From: Membranipora membranacea
Lineage: Eukaryota; Bryozoa; Gymnolaemata; Cheilostomatida; Membraniporidae
NCBI GenBank assembly: GCA_914767715.1
Contig: OU612065.1
Coordinates: 38,688,001 to 38,752,000 of the forward strand
Direction of reading: 5' to 3'
DNA: 64,000 nt
Under the pieces are notes generated by a model. The model saw only the letters and a list, made by a program, of their open reading frames with translations, had not been told where the DNA came from and searched no databases. Of this stretch, positions 17,901 to 29,900 are shown piece by piece. The translations under genes and the position numbers were made by a program. The first letter of the stretch is position 1; the number at the start of each line of letters is the position of its first letter.

Positions 17901-20900
17901 AAAGAGTGGTTTTTAGTACTTGCATCTGTTGTGATGATGTCATCCAGTGTTGTATAATGTCAGTGAAAGATGACATGAATGTGTAATATACTGAGGAGTG
18001 TTTATACTTTGTTTTAGGCTATATCGTGTCTGGTGCAAATGGCCTCAATTAGAAGATCATTTTATATAAACAGTGAGAAGACGGAATTTCTAAACAAACT
18101 AGTTACTGGGATAAAGTCCATACTGGAAAACCCACAGGTAAACATTCAATACATACCTTTATTTATTTGTATATTCATCTGTGGATAATTATTAATGCGA
18201 TATGCTGCATGATTATTTTAACATGGCATTTTTTTCAACTTTATCTAACTATCATTCTTTTCTGATTCATCCTGCACAGAACAATACTTAGTTGTTTGAT
18301 AATTGCTATTGTGGGAAGCAGCAGGTTTTTGTGTATCTAGTTGTTCCAACTGGCATCAAATACAGCTTAATGCATCATATTCCATTCCACTTTCCTATCT
18401 GTTATAACTAAATGCATATACATATATGTGCGAGGTTTAACAGATCGCTGACTATAATATATTTTACCGTCTCACTTACAGAGTCTATCCGACACATCTT
18501 GCTATCATGAGTTCTGTCGATTATTGGCTCGACTGAAGTCTAACTTTCAGCTAGGAGAGCTTGTCAGGTGCGACTGTTATCCGACTGTGATAAAAATGAT
18601 CGCTGAGTTCACAGTTACTAGCCTACAGGTAAACATTTAACATAAAATAATTGAATATGTTTACCCACGCTCACTAGTTTGACACGTGCCCATCATTTTC
18701 ACCAGGAAATCCATAAATGATCTGTTTTCTGGACAGTTGGTTTTATATCACTGCTGTGTTGCAAGGGGGGAGGTTTACTATGAGTGTGACAAAGAGATGA
18801 TGATATGGACAGAGTTGATTTGACAGATCAATAATTGTGTTTGCCACTAACTTGCTTGATGATGTTATTTTAGTTTAACCAAGCAGACAGTTGTTAACTC
18901 ATTCTTACATCAGCAGTATATAATTTGATTTACAGATGTGGCAGTTTGCCCCAAACAGTATTTACTACCTCCTGTCCCTGTGGCAGCGGATGGTCATGTC
19001 TATCCCTTATGTAAAGGCTAGTGAGCCACATATGCTCGAGACCTATACACCTGAGGTATGTATTATAGAATTCAATAATCTGTTGTACTTCTATCTAACA
19101 AGCACTATCTTGTTGGCTTCTGTGACATACCATGTGTATACAATACAAAAAGGCTATCTGAAGGGATCTCCCCATTTTTAACAATTAAAGTTTCTTGTAT
19201 TTCTATTTCAATATCACCAACATAAACATTGCAAAGGCGACACTTATTGTCAGGTATAGCGATAATTTCATCCAGCATAGTCTGGAGTGAGCATATTCAT
19301 GTTGTGATACTCTTACAGTGCCTTCCTTAAAGTTAGATAAGATAGAAAAAAAATCTTTAACATTGATGAGCTAATGATCCATTGAACTCAGTAGATATTA
19401 GTATATTGGTGGAGTATTTATGTGTATGGACTTTGATATTTTAGGTGACACAAGCTTACATATCGTCCAGACTAGGATCAGTGGCTCAGGTTGTGTCTGA
19501 GAGTTTAGAGGATCCATTAGATGATCATGCAGTGCTTAGCCAGCAGCTAGAACAGGTATGTAGTTACATCGGGCTCTACTCACAGTTGTCAAAAGGAATA
19601 AAAAGTTAAGCTGATATGCACAGTCATGACCTTTGGTGGTTTGGTGGTTTGGCGGTTTGGCGTGTCACTTTGAAGTTTAACCAGAGACTATAGATATCTA
19701 TAGTCTCTGGTTTAACCACGATTGTGAGGCTCTGGTCCAGACAGATGTTTAATTTAGTGGGTGTCCTGACCTGGTTTCATAATGTCAGTCAACAAGAGGA
19801 ATTTGTTTCAATATTGTAACACATTTGAAAGGTGTGGCGACTCCGATTCAATTTGTTACGCAAATGGCAAGGCCGGAATCTAACTTTCCCCATCACTTGA
19901 TATTAATTAACACCAACCCCCACAGGATAGTCACTTCACACTCATTTTCATTTCACAGTTATCACAGATCGGCCGTTGTGAGTATGAGAAAACCTGCACA
20001 CTGCTCGTTCAGTTGTTCGATGAAGCTGCACAGAAATACCAAAATCTTGTAAATGCAAGTGGAGATAATGCACAAATAACGGTACAAGAAGGTAAGGATA
20101 CTACAGGGCCATTGGCTGTTACCATATCAGTTTAGCGTGGGTGAAATATGTCTAAAATTTAACTTAAGCTCTCAACATCTGGCAGTGAACCTGCGTTGCA
20201 ATATATCCCTTGCAGTAGTCCACCTTAATATCCGATCTTATTGGCTTCTCCACATGTGTTCAGGCTGTCCAAATTAATCTTGCAGTCATGTTATTATTCT
20301 ACATTACCTTATCTCATGTATGTTTTAAACCCAAAGAAGTCTTAATTTTTTTTGTTTCTAATCATTTATCTGTATTTCTTGCTGGATGTCTTTGCGAGGT
20401 ATAACCCATTGAAGGAACCTATTTTTGATTAATTCTCATAGACTAGACACGCACTAAACTTATTCGGTTTATTTGACAGGTATTCTCTCCTGGCTGGTGT
20501 ATATAATCGGTGCTGAAGTAGGGGGAAGAGTCTCCTTTTCAAGCACAGATGAACATGACGCCATGGATGGTGAACTTGTTTGTCGGTCAGTATTCATCAT
20601 TTACGTGTATTACATATAATAATCACATCATACTTATGTAGGAAGCTTTAACCTCCACAGTTGTCTGGTAATTAAAATAGTATATTCTCTCAGGTTGCCC
20701 GATGGTTGACATACATCGGTGATGTGACTAAATAGAGTTAATGCTCATCCCACTCTTTTCAGTGTGTTTGGTTACCACTAGGTGCAGAGAATTTTGATGG
20801 AGATCAAAGTGGTTATTAGGACTTAGCTTAATCAAAAATCTGATTTAAAATGTGCAAATCCCCCTCTATCCTCCCCCCTCTATCCTCCCCCCTCTATCAA

Positions 20901-23900
20901 TAATATCCCCCCCCCCCCTCTATCAATAATATCATATGCAAAATATGATCAAAGTATCAAAATTTGTCGATGAACAATTCGGCAAAAACGAGAATATGGA
21001 GCTTGAATGCTGAAGTAAATTCTGTTAGAATGTTGTAATATTGAATGGGTTGATCTCCCACAGTTTATCCACCACCCATCTGCTTGTCTATATTTACAGA
21101 GTGTTACAGCTGATGAATGTCACAGATGCTCGACTCTCTCAGAGAGGATGTGAGAAGTTAGACTTGGCTCTTCTTTATTTTATTGAACAATTCAGAAAAA
21201 TATACATTGGAGAGCAAGTACAGAGAACTTCCAAGGTTAGCTTTTTGTCGCTTATTGATTCAACTGAGGACAGTCTAGCTGTTGAGGTGGTACATCATCG
21301 ACAATTTGATGGCTGAGGTCCCAAAAATTTCCTATTGCATCCACCTGAGCTTATAGCCTATGTGCTGTATAAGATTCGTGGAGCTTGGTCCATGTACATT
21401 GCAAGGCTAATGCAGACAGATGAAAGCAGTTGATTCTTGGTAATCAATCAAATGAGAAGAAACAAATAAAAAAGGGAAGCGAGCGCCTTGATCTATGAAT
21501 ATTTGTTCATTTTTTGTTCAGGTTTATAAGAGACTACATGAGGTCCTCGGACTCAATGAAGAATCAATGGTGCTCAGTGTATTCATACGAAAAATGTAAG
21601 TTTGTATCATCCAGTTATAGCAAGGATTTCAATCCTTGGTTACAGATTGATTACATGTGTAAGTATTTTTGAGCATTGAACCTATTTGCAAAAACATTTG
21701 ATACGAAAATACAAACGAAAAATTATTCATGTATTTCAGGCATAGACTTTATAATAAACCGAGACAGGACACTATATATGAAGCATTAGCATTGAGTCAA
21801 TTTAATTGTGCGCGACGTAACAACATTGGAAGGTGTAGAAGCAATGATGATATCATTAATTTACTGTCCAAAATCCAGGCTTTTGTCGATAACTCGATCA
21901 ATATTGATCAGATTTTGAGTTTGAACATTAAAATAGATTTAGCAGCTTGTCCTGAACAGTTTGATACTAATTATACTAAAAAAGCATCAAGTTGATAAGA
22001 AGACGCTGCTGATTGTAAAGCAATTTTCAAATTCAAAATCCGATAAAAATTGATGGAGTAATGAACGAAAAACCTTGATTGTTGACAGTAAATCAATGAT
22101 AGCATCATTGCTTCTACACCTTCCAATGACGTTACGTTGCCCCACAATTAAGTGCCTCACTTCTGTTGTATATGGTGTTCTGTCTAGGTTTTTTATTTAG
22201 TCTATGATTTCAGGTGATGGACAGGCACTGCCAGTTAATACATTCAGATCTATCAATCAACCCGTATAACCATGAAAATTACACTTATTTGGAGTCATGC
22301 TATATTTAATATATATTAAATAATCTATCATGACATGACACAAAAAATTGATGTTGTAAGTTTCATATTTATTACAGAATAACAAATTTGAAGTTCTGGG
22401 GTACGAGTGAGACCATCATAGCTAAGACTTTACAGTTACTGAACGATCTGAGTGTGGGGTATAGTAGTGTGAGAAAACTAGTCAAACTAGATACTGTACA
22501 GTTTGTACTCACAAACCATACGGTGAGTCAAACTATCAAATATATTTATTCACCTTCAAATAGATGAAAAATCAGACCGAACCGCTAAATGTGGCATTGA
22601 CTTTTACGACAAAATGAAGTAACTTGTTGTGTTGTGTTGTTTTTAAGAGAAAGGAAATAAGTCTGTACAGACATCATGCTAGTTTTACCAGAGACTTGCT
22701 AACCTTTCGGTTACTCATGGCATAGGTTAATGTATGTATCATCAAAGTAAACTGAAAACTACCATTGATTTTGGGTGAAATGGCTTGTGTAAGTGAATTA
22801 TTAAATATTGTGCTTCAGAGTTATGATTGTCAAATTTTTTTTACAGAGTGAGAACTTTCCATTTCTGGGAGTTAATGGTATGGCTACCCTGAAGGACACA
22901 CGCTGTCGCACCACATTCTATATGGCTCTCGGTAGGCTGCTCATGGTAGATCTGGGAGAGGACGAAGATCGCTTTGATGTCTTCATGAGACCTCTCACTA
23001 GTAAGTATTATAATACTTTAGACATCATTGTGGTTTCCTTGCATGCCAATCTGTTTATATAATATGATCAAACTTTCGGGGAGAGAGGTATCATTACAGA
23101 AAGTAGTTATTTGGTAAATACTGAATTGATAAAATGTTCACGTAGCCATTGAATTGAGCTTGATTTTCACAGAACAACTATACTGTGCCTACAACATGAC
23201 AAGTTTGAAATATGTACGGCACCTGTGAAACAATGCAGCATCAGCTTTGATTAGTGATTTGCAAAATTAATGTGACTTGGTGATAATTTTTGTAATGATA
23301 CCTGTCTTTCCTGGAGATAATATACAAAGCTAGATATGATGTACTGCTGGTCTGTCTGGGGACTGAGTGATTATTAATTTGCATGGACATTATAGAAGAT
23401 TTCACTCATCAAAATACTGATCCAATTAAAAACAAAATATCCATGCACCAATATTAAATGCGCTGATGATTTCTTGTTCTCAATCGTGGCCCATGCAAAG
23501 AGTTCCTGGAGGGAAATTTCAAACAACGTGGAAGTGGGCATCTTGCTATGTCTTGGGTACATGACGTCAACGGCCATCACAATGTATAACATACTGGGTA
23601 TGGAAAAATATGGAGATCTCAACAGAACAACACAATAACAACCTTGAAAAACCTGGTCAGCGGATAATAAACATAGATTAATATGGTTAGCAGTGCGTGA
23701 TAGTGGTGACTAATTCAGGAATTTTTCATGTACAATACAAATAACATACAAACTGAAATTATATTTTTGATTTTGAGGAAGTTTAAAGTAGAAAGTTGAA
23801 ATAGTGAGGCGGTCGCTAAGATACCTGTCTTGAAAAATACATCCCTTCAAAGCATAGCCATACTTCTACATGGTGCTTGTCGTTTCTCACTGTGGCAGGC

Positions 23901-26900
23901 AGAAACAATTTTCCTCAATGTAAAGGATTTGATTTGACTTGAAACTATGTGCCCAATGTGCCAAGCAAAAGTGAAAAGCCCCCAATTTAGATTTTCCTGG
24001 ATACCTTTTACCTGGATATGTGTGGTGAGATTGCGGGCATGTATGAGCGTGAGTAGGCTAGGGACCCATGATTGCATTCGCTTCAACATAATGCACACAT
24101 GATATTGACTATGACATGTTTATGTTTTGTTGTTTTGTGTTTTTTTTTCTTCTCTCTCTCTCTTCTCTATCTAGCCGGAGCACAGTTTCTAGCGCCGTTC
24201 TCAAGTGAGTTAGCAGTGCATGCTTACTACTTACAAATTATTACTATGTATATATCATCACACAATACTACTACTACAAACAAAACATAATGTTCTACAT
24301 TTACGTATTATACATTCTCATCATTATTGTATTATCTATTCTCTCATTTTAATTTTTTACGTACTGCTGTGATGTTAACGTCTCATCTTAGTAATACTTA
24401 TATAGCCGTTAACTGATGACTGTTTCGCCTCCGCCGCCATGTTTTATTGGAGTGATATGTTTGTTAGTATGTTACCGAGTTGGGTGTTAATCTTTGGCTG
24501 ACGTGATATACTGCTGCCGCACACCGCTGCCGCTGTAGCCCCGCTGATAGTTTGACAAACCTTCTCTACTATACTATTCTATAACACTGTAGGCTGTGAT
24601 ATGTTGGCACTTTGCTGAAAACCGTCTCAGCTCGGTCGTAGTGAGCTGTCTAATCACACTGAGCTTTGCACATACTGACTAGTCGCGCAGTTCATCATAA
24701 TGTTTCCAGTTGTAGTCGACCAAAAAAGTCTTCGGCTCTGCTTGATGAAAGTATTTGCAAAGTGATGTTTTGTTTCATGGTTCGATCAACAACAGCATTC
24801 TACACTAATAAATGACCTAGATTATTTCTTAAAAATCCTGCTCACTGATTGGGTACTTGTGATAAGGTCTTGGGCTCATCCCATAATGCATTCCAAGACA
24901 GATCAATTTGATACCAGCACCAATTAGTCAAGCTAACCCTGTTTATATGACCCAACTCAGTTTGATATCAAACCTGTCTCGTTTATTGACATCACCGCCT
25001 CACATACTCGGGTTTATGTAGTTGCTGACGATGTGCATACTTTTTTTAGTTGGACACAATCAATGTTGTGCGAGTCTTATATTCACTCTTCTGTGTTTTT
25101 GTGCTACTTTCATCTCCAGTTTGGAAGCTTTGACCCAAATCAATTGTGGTACCACCACCACCCCCCACTGCACACAAACTGAAGCAGTTTTAGATATGTG
25201 TGTGGAGAGCTTTGACGTGGGTAATACGATTCCTGTTTGGTGTTTTTTCTCCGCCACAAAGGCTTTATTCTATACTGCCTTGACATAAACGAGCATGTTC
25301 TCATAATTTCCAAGTTTAATTTTCTTACAAGGACTTTACTTACAGGTGTAGATAATACACATAGATGCTCTGAGTGGAGCGGGAAGTTATGACTTTCTCA
25401 TACAAAACAGACAAGAGCTGCTGTAAATTAAACCAAGACATTTATTTCAGCGACAGCCACTAATAATGGGAATGCAGTTCTTTTTATGATTTTAGATCGT
25501 TTGGTATCGACGTCTGTCGGAGCCGAGAAGTTGCAGCTTCCTCCTCCACTCAGACCTGCTTGTTGATGGTGTTCTTGTCTACCTTTTTCCCTTCTAGGAG
25601 ACCCAACTTATCATGATGACTTGCTTATTAATTGTGATTGGTTAGGTTAACTGCATTCAGCTTCGGACTGCTTGTTGGCCCACATGCATTAATGCTATCA
25701 CAAGTGAACACGGAAATAATTTTCAATTATGGATCGACAGCTTCAGATTTATGCGGATATTGAATTCTGACACTGAGGCTTATCATGAGAATGCTCCTTG
25801 CTATGTTACTGTGCTTGCTTGTTGTTCAGTGTCAGGAAAGTATGGACCTCTCTAACTCAAAGCTCTTGTGATTATGAGAAAGCAATATTTGAATAAGATG
25901 TATTGATAAAAACCAAACAGCTGTGGTCCGCAATATTAGCATAAATTCTGACAGCTACATCCGCCATCTTAGCTGCTTGACATCCTGTGGTTATTGTAAC
26001 ACTACCAACCGTCCCCCGACACTGCATAACTATAACAGTTTGTGTTTAGTGAATAGTGGAACTATGACCTGACATGGGTGCTGTTTTGTATTTTCAGGTA
26101 CATTTGAGGCCATAGCACAAATGCTGAGTCAGGCGGATTCACCCATGTTCCGTGCAGAAGAGTGCAAGGTTGGTGTTTTTCTTAACTTACACAAACATCA
26201 TAGCTACTTTACAGTCTGTGGTTATTTTAATAAAATTAAATAAACATAACTTGGGTTTATGGAAATCAGCTAGATAAAACTAAAAGTTGTCTCCTCTCTG
26301 ACCAAATTGCGCATTGAGAAGACAACTGGTAATTTTTTCAGTGATGCCCATTTCAGCCAGCCAGCCACCCTCCCTGTTTCAGCCGAGTCTTGGAATGTTA
26401 CCATTACCCTGAGTTTTGGATAACTGCATTGCTAGAATTTTTGGAGTGTTATAAGTTTGACATTCGTCATATAGTCTCATATAGTGCCTGGGTGCCTGGC
26501 TCGCTTGCTGTAGCGTATCAATATCAAATTCCCCTCAATTATATGGCAAAGTTTGAGCACTTAAACTAAATCTAATCTAATACAGCCAATAACACAGCGG
26601 ACAATGTATAATTCAAATAATGTTTTCCTTACAGAGGTCATTGATAGGCCTTGCCCGCGACTTAAGAGGTGTAGCTTATGCCTTCAACACCAAGACCAGC
26701 TATATGATGTTATATGATTGGCTGTATCCAAACTACTTCCAAATACTGCTCCGCGGTATAGAGATCTGGTACCACGAGCCAGCCCTCACCACCCCTATAC
26801 TAAAATTGATGTGTGAACTCGCTCAGAACAGGTAGGCTATATATTATCTTTGTCTGGGTTAAAATCCCATGTGTACCAGTTGAAAGTTGCTGATACATTG

Positions 26901-29900
26901 TGTAGTAATTTGAATTAAGTAGCACTTTTTCCTGAACTGATTAGCTGGACTAAAGTAATTTGAAATTTTGCGCTATACAGTTGCTAGTTGCATTACACTT
27001 ATCAGGACAGATTCACTCCCTGCGGTATAGTTAGTTATGTCGATGACGATTTAAATGATAAGCACACTCGGATATAAAAGTACATGTACTGTGATAATAC
27101 ATGGCCTATTTTTGTAATGTACTGTACTTACTGAACTTACATGTTTACTAACTGCACTTACTTGTCCATGTACCTATTTGCTCACTTTCTTATTTACTTT
27201 CTGTACTTGATTACTTACCTTACTTACTTATTTCAGGTCACAGAGGTTACAGTTTGATGTGTCGTCTCCTAATGGAGTTCTGCTCTTCAGAGAGATCAGT
27301 AAACTACTGGTAGCTTACGGTAAGACTCAGGTCTCCAGTTAGCTAAAAATTATAACTTCTTTTTTCAGCCGACTTAAACTTCCTGCGTTGCAAACTGAAG
27401 CTAATATGAAAATCCATTCCTTCTGGGTATTTTGTGCAGATGATTAACACATTGTGTTAATTCAGTGGGTTTGTCTGCTGTGTAAACAAATAAGTTTATT
27501 TTAATCTACTTCTTTATCTCCCCCAAGGGAGTTCTCGCTCAAAACTTAGTTTGTAGCTCCACTTCCCCCATCTTGTTAAAATTCTATATTGAGCGATACT
27601 TACATTTATATGAGATGAAGCGATAGGACATCAGGTGTCAACATGAATTACTAATAAATATGTTTCCACTCTGAGTTAAATTTTATCAAAGTGATAACAT
27701 GATCGAAGCCCTATGGTATACGATAACATGATCGAAGCCCTATGGTATACGATGCTGCCTTCTAATGCAAGATTTTATGTCCATAAAAATATATGTCTTT
27801 CAAAAGATTCCATTGTCATGAAATCTCACATTTGCAGGATCCCGAGTTCTAAGCCTCACAAACATACCAAAAGAGCAGCAGTATTCAATGAAGCTCAAAG
27901 GTCTATCTATATGCTTCAACATGCTCAAGGCAGCTCTGTGTGGTAACTACGTTAACTTTGGAGTGATCAGACTCTATGGTGACAGAGCGTTAGACGACTC
28001 ATTGGAGATATTTGTCAAGACCCTCATGTCCATTCAGCAAAGTGAAGTTCTGGTATGTGATCGGTCGAGAAGTTTACTAAATACCTTGTCGTCTGTTGTC
28101 GGTCGTCTTTTTATGATTGTTTGATTCTGGCGTACAACTAAATGGTTTTAGATATTAGATAGTGAAAACTTTGATAAAATTGAATTGGACGAATGTTTTT
28201 TTGCTTGATGGTCAAGAATCTGCTATTGAACTTCATGAAGACATATAGCTGTTCACTTCTAAACAAATGCCAATAGTAGTAATCAGGATGTGTATAGTGA
28301 TTAATGGCTGATTGTTGTCAGTTGGCCTTTAAATAAATTATATCTGACCAGGTCATCGGCTGGACATTAGATCTGTAGCATGAGAGAGTAGCCCATAATT
28401 ATCTTTTCTAATGACCTGAAGCACCACATTATCACCTAGTTAAGATATGTATCCTTGCTCGGTGACATTATCATGATATTTCTGAACCGATCTACTCTGC
28501 ATGAATGATCATGGTATGAAATAGTTATATTCTAAGTGTTTTATACCATGATTATAACTGCAATCTACCTTGTCTTTGGAGCTCCACATATCCACATATT
28601 CAATGATTGTGATAGGCAGTCAACAAGAGGGAAATCACGAGATCCTCACCACCTGTGTTTGTGTCTATAATATGCACATATTTTGTTACAGGTGTACCCT
28701 AAGCTGAGTCAGTCATACTACGCCCTGCTTGAATGCTTAGCCTCTGATCATATGGGATTCATTAGTAATCTGGAGCCTCAAGTATTCCTCTACATATTAT
28801 CTACCATATCCGATGGCCTGTCAGCATTTGGTGAGTGTTTAACGACACAAGAGAGATTTTGCGTTGCGAGGATTGAATATGGAGTGTTTTATTGTGCCAA
28901 TATAAAACAAAATAGACTGTATTGCCCTTAATTATGTCCTTGGAAGCTGCTCATCATGTTTTGTTCGGGCTCTATGACATTGCTCACCTCCAGCTGGAAG
29001 TCACTTAATCAAATGGATGAGATGAACAGATTGATATAATGTTTCATTTCCTCTGTAAGATACAAGGAAATGCCTGGAGTAACAATTTAGGCTGATGTGA
29101 ATTGGTTAGATTGATTTGATTTTGGTGACTTATTGCTAGCCTGATATCATTCCTTTCATTTGACTTTAGACACCATGGTTAGTACTGGTTGCTGCTCAAT
29201 CCTTGATAACATAGTCACATTCCTATTCAAAAAACTGACTAAGAAGAATAAGACGGGGACTCTGACTGGCACCCCACAAGTAAACGGTACAGCTGATGGA
29301 GAATCACTGGTTAGGATACTGGAGATGAGACCTGAAATACTTCAACAGGTTAGTGTACTTTCCACTCATGTTTAACTTCTAGTCATCTAAAACTTGATAT
29401 TATTGATATTATTGACTGTATTTTTTCTTCCTTGTCTGATTGTATTTCAGACATCAGTCATTGATGTCCTCATGTTTACTTTGATCTTGTGCTATTTGAT
29501 ACATGTTTAATATAAACAATTGTAAACTTACTCTAGTTTTACATCAAAAGACAATGAGGTAATATTCTCATCTTGCTGCATTTAGTGGTTTTACATGAAA
29601 CAAAATCCTAAAAAGTTAACTCCCCTTTTCCACCAACAGGTGTCATACGACTGAGGTTCTTTTGTTTTTAGATGCTGTCTGCCGTGCTGAATATCATCAT
29701 GTTTGAAGATTGTAGAAATCAGTGGAGTATGTCCAGACCTCTACTGGCTCTTATCCTGTTAAATGAAGAGGTGAGTCATCACATCTAATCATTCTCACTT
29801 GATAATCACTTGTGTCCTGAACAGTATACATACGTCCATTAGTCACAACAGTCACAACGTATAGAGTAGGGTACTCTTAGTGTTGTATTCAGGGTCGAGT

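Noticed and set aside
21729-21995. An 88-codon open frame after an acceptor-like 'ttcag' in XPO7 intron 15, resembling an extra exon
   Set aside because: It begins at the end of a foldback MITE with a clean 8-bp target duplication, and exons 15 and 16 join in frame without it to give the conserved family sequence.
23374-23622. Minus-strand 82-codon frame in XPO7 intron 17
   Set aside because: No recognised domain, no splice partners, and it lies opposite a transcribed intron.
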